38,771 bases of DNA from contig JAHBMJ010000136.1 of NCBI GenBank assembly GCA_018398765.1, positions 17,501-56,271 on the forward strand. Reading direction: 5' to 3'. Origin of the DNA: Chromera velia. Taxonomy: Eukaryota > Sar > Chromeraceae. Positions 21,994 to 38,771 of this stretch are shown piece after piece. Position numbers and translations under genes: made by a program. Below the pieces are notes generated by a model. The model searched no databases, was not told the DNA's origin, and worked only from the letters and a program-made list of their open reading frames with translations. The number at the start of each line of letters is the position of its first letter. The stretch's first letter is position 1.

Positions 21994-24900
21994 CGCGCGT
22001 CACAGAGAGAGAGAGAGTGTGAGCATACATATGTATCCATGAGTATATGTTTATGCATGTTTGGGTTTGTGTAATTGAGTAAACAGGCAAGACCGACGTG
22101 GCGGTCCAGATCGTCAACCTTCTGAACCGAAACTTTCCCGACCAACGGATTTTGCTGGTGGCCCACAGCAACCAGGCCCTGAATGAACTGTTCGAAAAGA
22201 TCTGCAAACTTGATATTGACGAGAGGTCGGGGGGGGGAGAGGGTCTCACGGAAAAGAACTGCTGGTCGCTTCTCTGTTTGACTGACTAACCGACAGACTA
22301 GTTGATTGGCTACGCGTGATGTGAACAGAGTGATGGCAGCGACAACAAATTCGGTTGGAAAAGATCAAAAAGAAAAAAGAACAAAGCACCGGTATTCTTC
22401 TGATGACTTTGCTTGCGAGAAGTGTGGTCATAAATACCTTTCTGTCGAATCTTCAGAATTTGGAAAGGAGGAATCGACAGTGCGCCGGTCTTCTCTCGTG
22501 GGACTAGCTCACTGTTTCCTTCTGAAACTGGTGTGTCAGTAAGTGAGTCGCTGCCGTTGGTTGGTGCGTGAAGAAGGAAGTGACTGGCCGGATGGGCTGA
22601 ATGGGTGAATGCTTGTGTCAGCGGGCGAGTCAGTGATGCGTACTTGAAATGCAAGTGAATGAATGCGTGAGCGGGTGCAGGTACCTTCTGCGTCTGGGGT
22701 CCGGAGAGATGGATCTGCGGACAACGAAGGATTTTTCGAAATGGGGTCGTGTGAATCACATGTTGGAGAGACGCATGACGTTGCTCGAAGAGGTCGACCG
22801 TCTGGCCAAGTCGATCGGCATCACTGCAGACGTGGGGTATACATGCGAGACTGCGGGTTTCTTCTATCTCTTCCATGTCGTCAGGAGAATCGAGGAGTTC
22901 AGAAAGAACCTGAAGGCGGCGGGAAGAGAGGGGGAAGGGGTCGAAAAGATCTACGAGAAGGTCGAAAGAGAGAGAGAAGACGAGAGACAGGCCACAGAGA
23001 GGTGGGAACAGCAGCAGCTCTGGATCATGCAGACACAGGCGGCAGCTGCCACGGCGATGCCCAGTGTCAGTCTTTCTTTCTTTCTTTCCTTCCTTCCTTC
23101 CTTTTGTCTGTCTGTCTGTCTGTCCGAAGCAAACGAATATGTACTGTTTGTCTGTGCTTTTGGCGATTTCGCATTCTTTTTTTTTTCTTTTGTTTTTCCA
23201 GGACTTGAAAAGGCCGGCATCCATCCTTGCATGCCTTCTAGTTTCTGTTCGTCCAAAGAAAAATGGGTGGCTCTTCTGAATTGATTGAGGCTTAAATTTT
23301 CGCCCAGCCGGGATTGGAATCAGAGGACCGCTGACACAGAGAGCGGAGGTGTCAAAACGTCCCACTTACACTCTCGATCTGCAGGCAGACAGGCAATCTT
23401 TGTATTCCGGTTCCTCTGAGAGGGAAACGACTCGCATTCTGGTTCTTGCCACTCGCATTCTGTCCGCATATTTGTTTTTGCCCAATCACCTTCAATCTCT
23501 CTCTCATGTTTCTTTCTTGTGTCTTCCCTCCGGTTCTACCGACTGCAGAAGCGCCGGCGGAAGAAGAAGGACCGGGAAAGACCTCCCGCCAAACAGGGGC
23601 AGAAGCCCGACGGAGAGGGAGAGGGACAGGAGGAAGCGGGAGCTGAGGACGGCCCGGCATCGAAAAAGACAAGGCGTGAAGGAGACGAAGGGGAGGAGGG
23701 AGGGGATGTTGAGATGACAGACGCTGCGGGAGGAGAAGGGGATGGGGCTCTTGCTACTCTCCCCGGATCCTCTTCGGCAGTTGAGGAGGAAGAAGACAAG
23801 CCAGCAGCAGCTGCCGGGGAGCCTTCGTCTTCCTCTTCTTCTGCCGCTCCAGGAGAAGAAAAAAGAAAACCGACGATCAATGAGCTTCTGTCGTCCCACA
23901 GCGTTGTCGACTGCCTCTTTCCCTTCCACTCTTTCTTCTCCAACGCTCCTCAACCCCTTTTCCAAAACGACTACGACACAGATCTCGAGATCGCAGAGGG
24001 GTGCTTCCGTTTTCTCGAAAGGATGTTCAAGGAAATAGAGGAGTGCCTTGCATTCGAAATCCTTCGGAACATGCGGGAAAGAGGAGACTACCTCCTCGCG
24101 TCAGTCACTCAGGCAGGCAGGCCTCGATTTAGGCAGCGGATTGAGCAAGTCGCTGACTCTCTTCCTGGCCTGTCCTGTCCTCGCTTCACTGACATTCTTT
24201 CTTGTAGTCCCCTTGAGCATGCTGTCGAGAATACGCTGCTGCACTCTTGCTTTGTCTTTTTCTTACTGCTCATCTTGCCCAATTTTCGCGAGAGAGAACT
24301 CTTCCGTGGGCTTTGCTGCCGCTGATCCACTCTAGGACACCCCTTTTGCTGATATGAAAAGGTCTCCAGACTGTTTTCTCTTCCTCGCAAGACCTCTCCA
24401 CGAGTCTCCCCGTTTCTTTCCGCCTCATCTCTATCTTCTTTCTGTGCAGAAAGCATGCGAAGATTGTAGCCATGACGTGCACACACGCTGCCCTAACCCG
24501 GCGTAATCTCCTGAACCTCCGGTTCAAGTACGACACCTTGATCATGGAAGAGGCTGCACAGATCCTGGAGGTGAGCGTGAGCCTGGGGCTTGCTTGTCGG
24601 TCTCTCGAAGAATCTGTGTGTTTGATTATGCTGTATGATTCCTCAGAGGCATGCTGATACCAATCCTTTCTGGTTTTGATTTTTTTTTTTCCTGGATGTC
24701 GGACTGTTTGTGATTCTGCCGTCATTGCCACACCGACCGATTGGGTCGTAGCCAACATCCTCAAGCAAGGAAGCAAGTGATTTGACGTCCCTGTAAAACA
24801 AAGGGACAGAGAACAAAAATGCGATTGAGTGACTGTATGAGTGCAGGTGGAGACATTCATCCCGATGCTTCTCCAGGAAGTTGAACAGGGAGTACCGAGA

Positions 24901-25433
24901 CTGAAGAGAGTCACTCTGATTGGAGACCACCACCAGCTCCCTCCTGTCGTCAAGAATCAGGTGGGCCTGGCAAAGTGGTTCTCTCATTGGCCCTTACCTC
25001 GACTTCCTGCCTGCCTGCCTGCCTATCTGTCTGGTCGCCTGCGTGCCTCTCTTTCGCTCTCACTGTCTCTCGCTCCCCGTCCCCTTCCCTCTTTGGGTGC
25101 ATCTGATTGACAGTGAAAAAAAAAAAAAAAAAAAAAATCTATGTGCCCCTCTGCACGCACGCACGCAGGCCTTTAAGCAATACGGCCACCTGGACCAGAG
25201 TTTGTTTGCGCGGTTTGTCCGTCTGAAGACCCCCTTCATCGAGTTGAACGCTCAGGGCAGAGCTCGGCCCTCCATCGCACAGCTCTACCAGTGGAGGTAC
25301 GAGAACCTCGGCAACCTGCCGCACGTGGAGAAGAACATGCAGTACAAGGTAGGAAGGAGTGAGGGAGACAGGGTGCAAGCAGGCAGGAGGAGGAAGGTTG
25401 GCGCGTCAGCAAAGGGCAGTTCCTTGCGTTTTT

Positions 25434-25481
<48 letters not shown>

Positions 25482-27871
25482 TGTGTGTATCTGTCTGTCT
25501 GTCTGTTTGCGTGCGTTCGTGGTTTCGCCGCCTTTTCTGATTATTTTGTATCTGCATCGAAAAGGATCAACGAAAAACAAGAGGTGAATTCCTACAGGGT
25601 GACTGGCACTCTCTCTGAATTGATTCACCGAGACATGCACTGGTTGGTCTATCTGGGGCCCTCTCTTCGCATGTCTCGAGGGAAATGAGGGTCTTCCTCA
25701 ACCGACCTGTGGTGTCTCTCTTGATTGTCTCTCAATCGAACTGCCCCCTCCCTCCCTCCCTCCCTCCCTCTCCACTGCATGCAGCTGGCCAACCCGGGAC
25801 TGGAGCACACGTTCCAATTTATTGACGTCGGGGACTTCAGAGGCAAGGGAGAGCACTCACCGAAGCCGTTCGTGTACGAGAACGAGGGGGAGGCCGAGTT
25901 CGTTGTAGCCCTGTACATGTACATGAGATGCCTCGGTAAGCCTTTGAGACAAACGAGAGGAGAGGAATAGCTTCGCTTTCTATGGAGATGCCACGAAGGA
26001 AAAGAGGAGGGTGGGGGAGAGAGATTAGAAGAGAAAACAAGCCATGTGGGACCGTTGTGTTGCGGTGTGTGTGTGTCAGATCCTGGCGTGCTATGCCATC
26101 GTTGTATGACGGAGAGTCTGCCTATCTCTGAGAGCAAAAAGGAAGGGCGCGTGTCCGTCCAGCGTTCTATCTTCCTGTGGGGTTCTCAAGTCCCTCTCGC
26201 TCTCCTTCCCCGCCTTTTTTGTTGTTTTTGTCTGTTCGTGTTTTTTTTTTCAGGCTATCCCTCGTCGCGCATCTCTATTCTGACGAGTTACAACGGGCAG
26301 AAGGATCTCCTGCGGAACATCATCAGGCAGAGGTGCGAATGGAACCCCCTCTTCGGCGCTCCCGCTGACGTCGAGACAATTGACAAATTCCAGGGACAGC
26401 AGAACGATTGTGGGTCTGCATGGCTGTGATTGATGGAGTAAGGGAACGAAAAAGGGAGGGGAAGAACGAAAGCTTGAGTGAGGCAGTGAGCAATTCAGGA
26501 CGCTTGTGTGTCCGCCCTGTCCTTTTTTGATTTTTTTGCCCTTCTGTCTGATCTGGGCTGGAAGGAATGGAGAGAACTTCGAATGCGTGTTTTTTCTGTT
26601 TTGTGATGATGCTGACCGCGTGAACGGCCGCACAAAAAGGAGAGATGAGAGCTCTCGGAAGGAACAGGCAGGCAGGCAGGCAGGCGTTGGGTATTTGATT
26701 GCAGTGACAGACAAAGATGCGTGATAGATACCTCTCCGAACGCCGAAGCAGCCAACCTCGATCAAGCTCATTAATACTCCATCCATCCATCCGTCCATGC
26801 AGACGTGCTCGTTTCCCTGGTGAGGACCAACAACGTCGGACACATCAGAGACGTCCGCCGTCTGGTCGTCGCCATGTCGAGAGCGCGCCTCGGTCCGTCA
26901 GTCAGTCATTTAGTCCTCCAGGGTTGCTGAAGAGAAGAAGAGGGCCAAAAGGAAGGAAGGAAACGTTTGGCTGAAACAAGACGTCTGAAAAATGAAATTC
27001 ATTTGTTCTGTTCGAAAGCCTCGCGCTTCGCACCCGGCAGCAGACAGGCTGAACGTGCCGCCGTTCACTTCCGCTTTTGGTTTGTCTTTCCTTCCGTCTT
27101 CTTTGAAAGTTCCACGCTCATTGGGGTTGGTGCTACTGTGCCGGTGCATGCATGGAAAGTGAAGAAGAGAAAGGCGTGTAAAGAAGAGTGAATGAACAAT
27201 GAATGTTGCTGTGCTCGCGAAGTGCTGAATGTAAAGCTGAGGATAAATTAAAAAGGCGTAGGGTACAATAAAAATGGAGGGAGGGAGTCCTTCATGATCT
27301 TTTGGCAGGCGTCATCTACATCCCCCCCCTATTCTTTCTGGTGTTTGTTCGGTGTGTGCATGCAGGCCTCTATGTGTTCGGTCGAATGGAACTCTACCAG
27401 ACCTGCTTGGAGCTGAACCACGTGACCACCCAGTTCCTGGAGAAACCTCTGCAGCTGAACCTCCTCACACACGAAGTCTTCCCGACCATGAGAAAGGAGG
27501 GGGAGACTGGACCTTACATCCCTATCCCTGTCTCGTCTGTCGAGCAGATGTGGCAAGTACTGGAGATGAAGACGAAAGAGGTGAGTGATGGACGGAATTG
27601 CGTTCACTTTCCGTTCTCTGCTGTCGAGTGATGGTGTCTGTTATGCTATCGGAAGTTCGTCACGCAAGAGGATTTATACGTTATGTGTCGGTTTCCTTTT
27701 GTCTCTCACTTCCCGCTCATCATCCTGCCCATCCTGAGGCACCGTCTCCTCTTCCTTGTTAATCGAACTTTTTTTTAAAGCCGTTAAGTGAGGCTCGTCC
27801 TTACATAAATGACTGCCCTACTTACTGCGCAGCGTGCCCCCCCCTTTCCATCTAACCTCTCATCCTTTCCC

Positions 27872-27908
<37 letters not shown>

Positions 27909-29502
27909 ACAACCGACCATCAATCACCTGACACTGCAGCGTCTTCAGGGCCTCCCGGCTGGGTCTCTCTTCGAGCAGCTTCCTGTTCCCGAAATCAAAT
28001 CGAAGAAGGCCAAACCCAACAAGCAAGGAGGGGCATCATCGGGGGAGGTTGTGCAGATTGATGACGACCAAGAGAAAGAGGTCGTGCAGATTGAAGAGGA
28101 GGAGGGCCAGCCAGCACCCGCACCTTCCCCTCCAGTCACCGAGCCTGTTTCATCGGAGGCAGCAGGGACGGGAGCTCCTGCTGTCCAGCCACAGGCATCC
28201 AAGGCCGGTGCAAAGGCCCCTCCTCCTGTCTCCCCGCCCAAGCCTGCCGCTGCTGCAGCAGCAGCAGCTCCTCCACCCCCACCGCCCAAGCCTGCTGCTT
28301 CTCCTGAATCATCCACTGCTCCAAAGGCACCTCCCGCCCCTCCTACCTCTCCACCCAAATCTTCTACTGAAGCTCCGGCTGCTTCAGTGCCTGCTCCAGC
28401 TCCTCCCGCCTCGCCCCCCAAGCGTGCTGCTGCTCCAAAAGCGTCAGCTCCCGCAGCTTCTGCTCCTGCTTCAGCAGCCGAGCCTGCGGCCCCGCCTGCT
28501 TCGCCCCCGAAGCGTGCCGCCTCGCCACCCAAGCGAGCTGCTGCTGCAAAAGCGTCAGCTCCCGCAGCTTCTGCTCCTGCTTCAGCAGACGAACCTGCGG
28601 CCCCGCCTGCTTCGCCCCCGAAGCGTGCCGCCTCGCCACCCAAGCGTGGAGGTGCTGCGAAAGCGTCTGCTCCTGCTCCACCAGCCGAGCCTGCGGAGGA
28701 TAAGCCCGAAGACAAGAAGAAAACCGAAGAGGCCGAAGGAGAAGACGTGGAGATGGGTGAGAAGGCTGAGGAGACTGGAGGGGGGGACGTGGAAATGAGT
28801 GAGGGTGCAGATGGAGAAGCTGACGAAGAAGAAGAGGAAGCAGCGGCTCCCGTCAGAGGAAGGGGAAGAGGAAGAGGAGCGGCCAGAAGGGGGGGGGCAA
28901 CTTCAACAAGAGGGAGAGGAAGAGGGAGAGGAGGGGCCTCTCCTCCTCCCGCAGAGGAACCTGCACCTCCCCCTGCAGAGGCGCAAGTTCCCGCGAGGGG
29001 TGGAAGAACACGAAGAGGGGGAGGCAGAGGAGCTGCTGCTGCTGCTGAAGTTAAGGTGGAGGAGGAGGTAGAGGCCGCTCCTGAGCCTGCTGCAAGAGGG
29101 AGAGGGAGGGGAAGGGGCAGAGGCAGAGGCGCAGCTGCGGCTCCTGCAGTCGAGGAGGAGGAAGAGGAGGCTCCCCCTGAGGCTCCTGCCCCAAGAGGAA
29201 GGGGAAGGGGCAGAGGAAGAGCCGCCGCTGCGGTGGATCCTCCTGAATCTCAGCCTGAGGACCCACCCGCAAGGGGCAGGGGTAGAGGAAGAGGGAGGGG
29301 AGGAGGGGCGGGGGCTCCGTCTAGTGAGGCTTCGAACTCACCGCCGAGGGCAGGAAGGGGTGGAAGGGGGGGGGGGAGAGGAGGGGGCAGTCCCCCACCT
29401 GCCGCGTCGAGACCAGCAACACGCAGCGGGGGAGGCAGCCCACCTCCACCGGCAGGGCCCACTACACGTGCCGGAGGTACGAAAAGGAGGCGAGGGGGGT
29501 GA
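15920..29502 (+). CDS. AQR: Aquarius, spliceosomal intron-binding SF1 RNA helicase (20 exons, complete)
   Basis: AQR binds the intron upstream of the branch site within the intron-binding complex of the spliceosome. Exons: 15920-16064, 16574-17381, 17737-17930, 18379-18767, 19226-19471, 19788-19880, 20218-20464, 20633-21073, 21306-21644, 22087-22225, 22681-23065, 23549-24099, 24450-24570, 24847-24960, 25169-25348, 25785-25935, 26254-26409, 26803-26892, 27366-27580, 27940-29502. All joins keep frame: 6567 nt, 2188 residues (human AQR is about 1485). An in-frame TGA at 15908-15910 fixes the start. The N-terminal helical domain matches AQR ([24 protein letters not shown]), as does the central beta domain ([41 protein letters not shown]). 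Helicase motifs: I GPPGTGKT (963-970), II EEAAQ (1359-1363), [11 protein letters not shown] (from 1392), V FQGQQND (to 1566), VI VAMSRAR (1589-1595). All expected catalytic residues are present. Extra parts are acidic inserts (about 126-191 and 1143-1253) and a 520-residue tail. Confidence 0.97.
16206..16254 (+). repeat. (CT)n(GT)n compound microsatellite in AQR intron 1
   Basis: A (TC)n run turns directly into (TG)n. On the transcribed sense strand the order is CT then GT, as in the AQR intron 15 copy and the SWI/SNF intron copy. Confidence 0.95.
21956..22000 (+). repeat. (GT)n(GC)n microsatellite in AQR intron 9
   Basis: About 15 GT units are followed by a GC alternating run, which is a Z-DNA-prone sequence. 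Confidence 0.95.
25116..25137 (+). repeat. A22 homopolymer in AQR intron 14
   Basis: A run of 22 A lies about 30 bp upstream of the exon 15 acceptor. It could be the trace of a retroposed A-tail or simple slippage; no flanking duplication was recognised. Confidence 0.9.
25436..25488 (+). repeat. (CT)n(GT)n compound microsatellite in AQR intron 15
   Basis: About 14 CT units pass directly into about 12 GT units, on the same strand as the gene. Confidence 0.95.
27874..27907 (+). repeat. (GT)n microsatellite in AQR intron 19
   Basis: About 17 GT units lie 32 bp upstream of the last AQR acceptor and follow a C/T-rich stretch. Confidence 0.95.
27940..29502 (+). other. AQR: AQR last exon: low-complexity Pro/Ala, acidic and RGG/RGR tail
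   Basis: The last exon encodes residues 1669-2188. In order: a Lys/Glu-rich link; a Pro/Ala/Lys-rich region with three 111-bp (37-residue) tandem units near 28435-28700, each with SPPKR words that match an S-P-x-K/R kinase site pattern; an acidic stretch (about 28700-28850); and repeated RGRGRG/RGG blocks separated by Glu- and Pro-rich spacers to the stop. RGG/RGR boxes commonly bind RNA and are methylated on Arg. The reading frame stays open for 520 codons with consistent composition, so it is probably translated. The known animal AQR C-terminus is shorter and not RGG-rich. Confidence 0.85.
28435..28700 (+). repeat. 111-bp tandem repeat, about 2.4 units, coding
   Basis: GCGTCAGCTCCCGCAGCTTC begins at 28441 and again at 28552; a diverged third start (GCGTCTGCTCC) is at 28663. 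The spacing is exactly 111 bp, a multiple of three, so the AQR tail frame is kept. The first two units are nearly identical, which implies recent duplication. Confidence 0.85.
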
Positions 29503-31004
29503 GAGAGAAGATGAGAGAGAGAACCAAGAGACCGAAGAAGTCTGTCTGCTTCCCATTTCCGACCAGTGGATCAGATTGTGTTTCGGACGAGGTCGATAGG
29601 CTTGGGAACGGCAGTTGCGTCTTGCTGCCCATGTGGGAAGAAATGGGGTTCGGGGGTGGGGGACTCGAATCTTATATCAGTTGTGCGCTCTCATTTGGTC
29701 GCTTCCCTCAGTTTCTGCACTCGCGAGCACGTTTTAGCAGATTGGTGAAATGGGTTTTTGACATTCGTGTTCTGAAGTTTTCTCACAGTAGTCGTCATTG
29801 ATGCAACGGTCAATTTGATGCACTGTTCTTTAATTTGCATCCATGAATTCTTTCAAGTCCGCGGCCGGACCAGCTGTAAGTCAAGCTGGTAAAGTCACAA
29901 CGGTCTTGAATATCATAAATTTTCTCATTATTTTTATGAATCTAGTTATAAATCAACTTTCAGTTAAGTTACTTACCTGTTCATGCACCTTCTGCGCTGC
30001 AGGCTGTACACCCGCATAGGCAGGCATTTTTGCAATTGAAACTAGAATTTACTAGAATCAAAATTTAAAAAAAGATGTCTATAGGCAGGCTAGGCTTTTA
30101 GAATTAGGATTAGGATTAATGTCCGGAGGATTGGCCTCCTGCCCAGGCTGCCCCAATGCCGAATGTCCGACGTTAACATGAAAGAAGACTTTCACACATT
30201 CACGCAATCACAAAAAAAAAGGAAAGAATGCAAAAGTTTAATGAATGAAAGTCGTAAAAGTAATAGAGGATGTATGCTCAGCGGCCTATCGCTCCACCCT
30301 TGCCCTCTGTCACTCTGTCTTTCACTTGCACTTCGTCAGAGAAAATATGAGAAAATCAAGCATAACTTAATATTATCCCGAGATCGTAATTCAACTGTAT
30401 CCATGTTTGTCGGCAGTAGCAATGGTTTTGAAGTGCAAGGCAAGAAATTCATGTGTTGTGATGAGATGTGTCATTGTATGTATGCGTGCATGGTGTGGAG
30501 TAATGTGCATGAATATATGGTACAAAGCGGACGTCAGATAGCTGGTACGCAGGTCTAGGGCTCCGGCCCCGAACACAATGTAATCCTGTAAAAAATCCTG
30601 TATACCAATGATTGCAATTAACAGTGCAAGCACCAATCAGTATGCTGAACAGTGAACACTAGGCTGAACAACATGTATATATCAATTTTTATATTATTTA
30701 ATTTGATACTAAGAGTCTGAGAATTTATGTATTCGTTTTTTAGATGTGGTTTATAAAATTTTAAATTTATTGATTAAAATAAAGTTGAAAACATAATTTT
30801 AGACCATTTCACTGGCAGATGTAGCTCTAGATATAGCTAGAGATATAGTTCTAACGATAGACTATTAGCGCCATGATTCTTTTGAATTAAAACTTTTTGA
30901 AGTTTTGAAATTCATTTTGAAACTTTTTGAGTATATGGGTTCTTAATTGAAGTGTTGCGATGACTTAATTATGAAAACACAATGCCTGTTTCGTCCGTTC
31001 GTTA
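29503..31004. other. Spacer between convergent AQR and SWI/SNF genes
   Basis: Both genes end toward this 1.5-kb stretch, so it must hold both 3' untranslated regions. 29503-29800 is of mixed composition; from about 29800 to 31000 it is AT-rich with no credible ORF. No terminator-like or RNA-gene structure could be supported. Confidence 0.5.
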
Positions 31005-38592
<7,588 letters not shown>

Positions 38593-38771
38593 CTGCAGGC
38601 AGACAGGCAGGCAGACCAAAAGAAACAAACGAAGAAAAACCAATCAAAAGGGCATGCATGCGAGTATTGACCAGAATCCAGCCGACGCAGAACTGCTTGC
38701 ATGAAATTGCTTCGAGGAGGAAGAAATTCAAGAAGCACAAACGGCTGGAGGTCGATTACACGCATGCAGCT
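38593..38771 (-). other. SWI/SNF intron and unresolved right edge
   Basis: Read on the minus strand, 38593-38612 is (CTGC)n ending in an acceptor CTGCAG. Further upstream, about 38670-38765, one frame holds an LQPFVLL and an AVLRRL word that recall the RPFLLRR segment expected just before KKEVE in Snf2 proteins. I could not find a donor that joins it in frame, so no exon is called here. Confidence 0.4.

Larger units (their letters stand above)
21610..27580 (+). other. AQR: AQR helicase core (UPF1-like SF1 RecA domains)
   Basis: Exons 9 to 19 carry both RecA-like domains. The Walker A codon for Gly is split by intron 9 (GPPGT-G|G-KT), so the ATP-binding loop is formed only after correct splicing. 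Motif II lies at the end of exon 13 and motif III in exon 14. The join of exons 17 and 18 splits the Tyr codon after QQND. SNAPQP-type conservation also appears before motif Ib ([11 protein letters not shown], exon 12). The EEAAQ form of motif II rather than DEAD/DEAH is normal for AQR and UPF1-like helicases. Confidence 0.95.

Noticed and set aside
28049-28798. Long alternative frames on both strands over the AQR tail
   Set aside because: They are shadows of the GC-rich repeats. Only the frame continuing from AQR exon 19 through a valid splice join agrees with the conserved protein.

Overview
The window is nuclear DNA from a eukaryote. It holds three well-supported, intron-rich protein genes, one LRR gene and a fragment of a fifth, set in long repeat-rich spacers. 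Introns are GT-AG, about 170-500 nt (one is about 1.3 kb), pyrimidine-rich on the sense strand and full of microsatellites. Proteins carry long low-complexity inserts and tails. This style, plus an LRR-only protein, suggests a chromerid-type alveolate alga (for example Chromera), but that is inference from style; no organism-specific marker is present.

Layout, left to right. 3-173 (+): possible C-terminal end of a gene running in from the left. 865-2376 (+): leucine-rich-repeat protein, with one in-frame stop probably removed as an intron. 2377-12154: about 10 kb with no convincing host gene. It holds a small TIR element with an 8-bp target-site duplication (3029-3272), two diverged copies of a 1.4-1.7 kb duplicated block (3750-5130 and 8500-10190), a 2.1-kb structure bounded by inverted repeats (6041-8145) with a possible transposon ORF and an (ATCA)n tail, and a purine-rich tract (10485-11215). 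12155-14940 (-): a four-exon gene for a RING/RRM protein with a Pro/Gln-rich linker. 15920-29502 (+): a complete 20-exon gene for the spliceosomal intron-binding helicase Aquarius (AQR), 2188 residues, with an unusual RGG/RGR-rich C-terminal tail. 31005-38592 (-): the C-terminal part (nine exons) of a SWI/SNF (BRM/Snf2-type) chromatin-remodelling ATPase with a bromodomain and a 650-residue acidic tail; its 5' end lies beyond the right edge.

The RING/RRM gene and AQR are divergent and share a 979-bp spacer with a GC-rich palindromic cluster. AQR and the SWI/SNF gene are convergent, and both end in very large last exons encoding low-complexity tails. The exon joins of AQR, SWI/SNF and RING/RRM were checked for reading phase at every junction; all close in frame.

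The most interesting signals are: the RGG tail on AQR; paired PP1-docking-like motifs (GILK and KSVRF) in the SWI/SNF tail; splice acceptors that are mostly TGCAG preceded by tetranucleotide microsatellites serving as pyrimidine tracts; strand-oriented (CT)n(GT)n repeats; and a RING finger with a missing first zinc ligand. No prokaryotic operon, CRISPR array, rRNA or convincing tRNA gene was seen.
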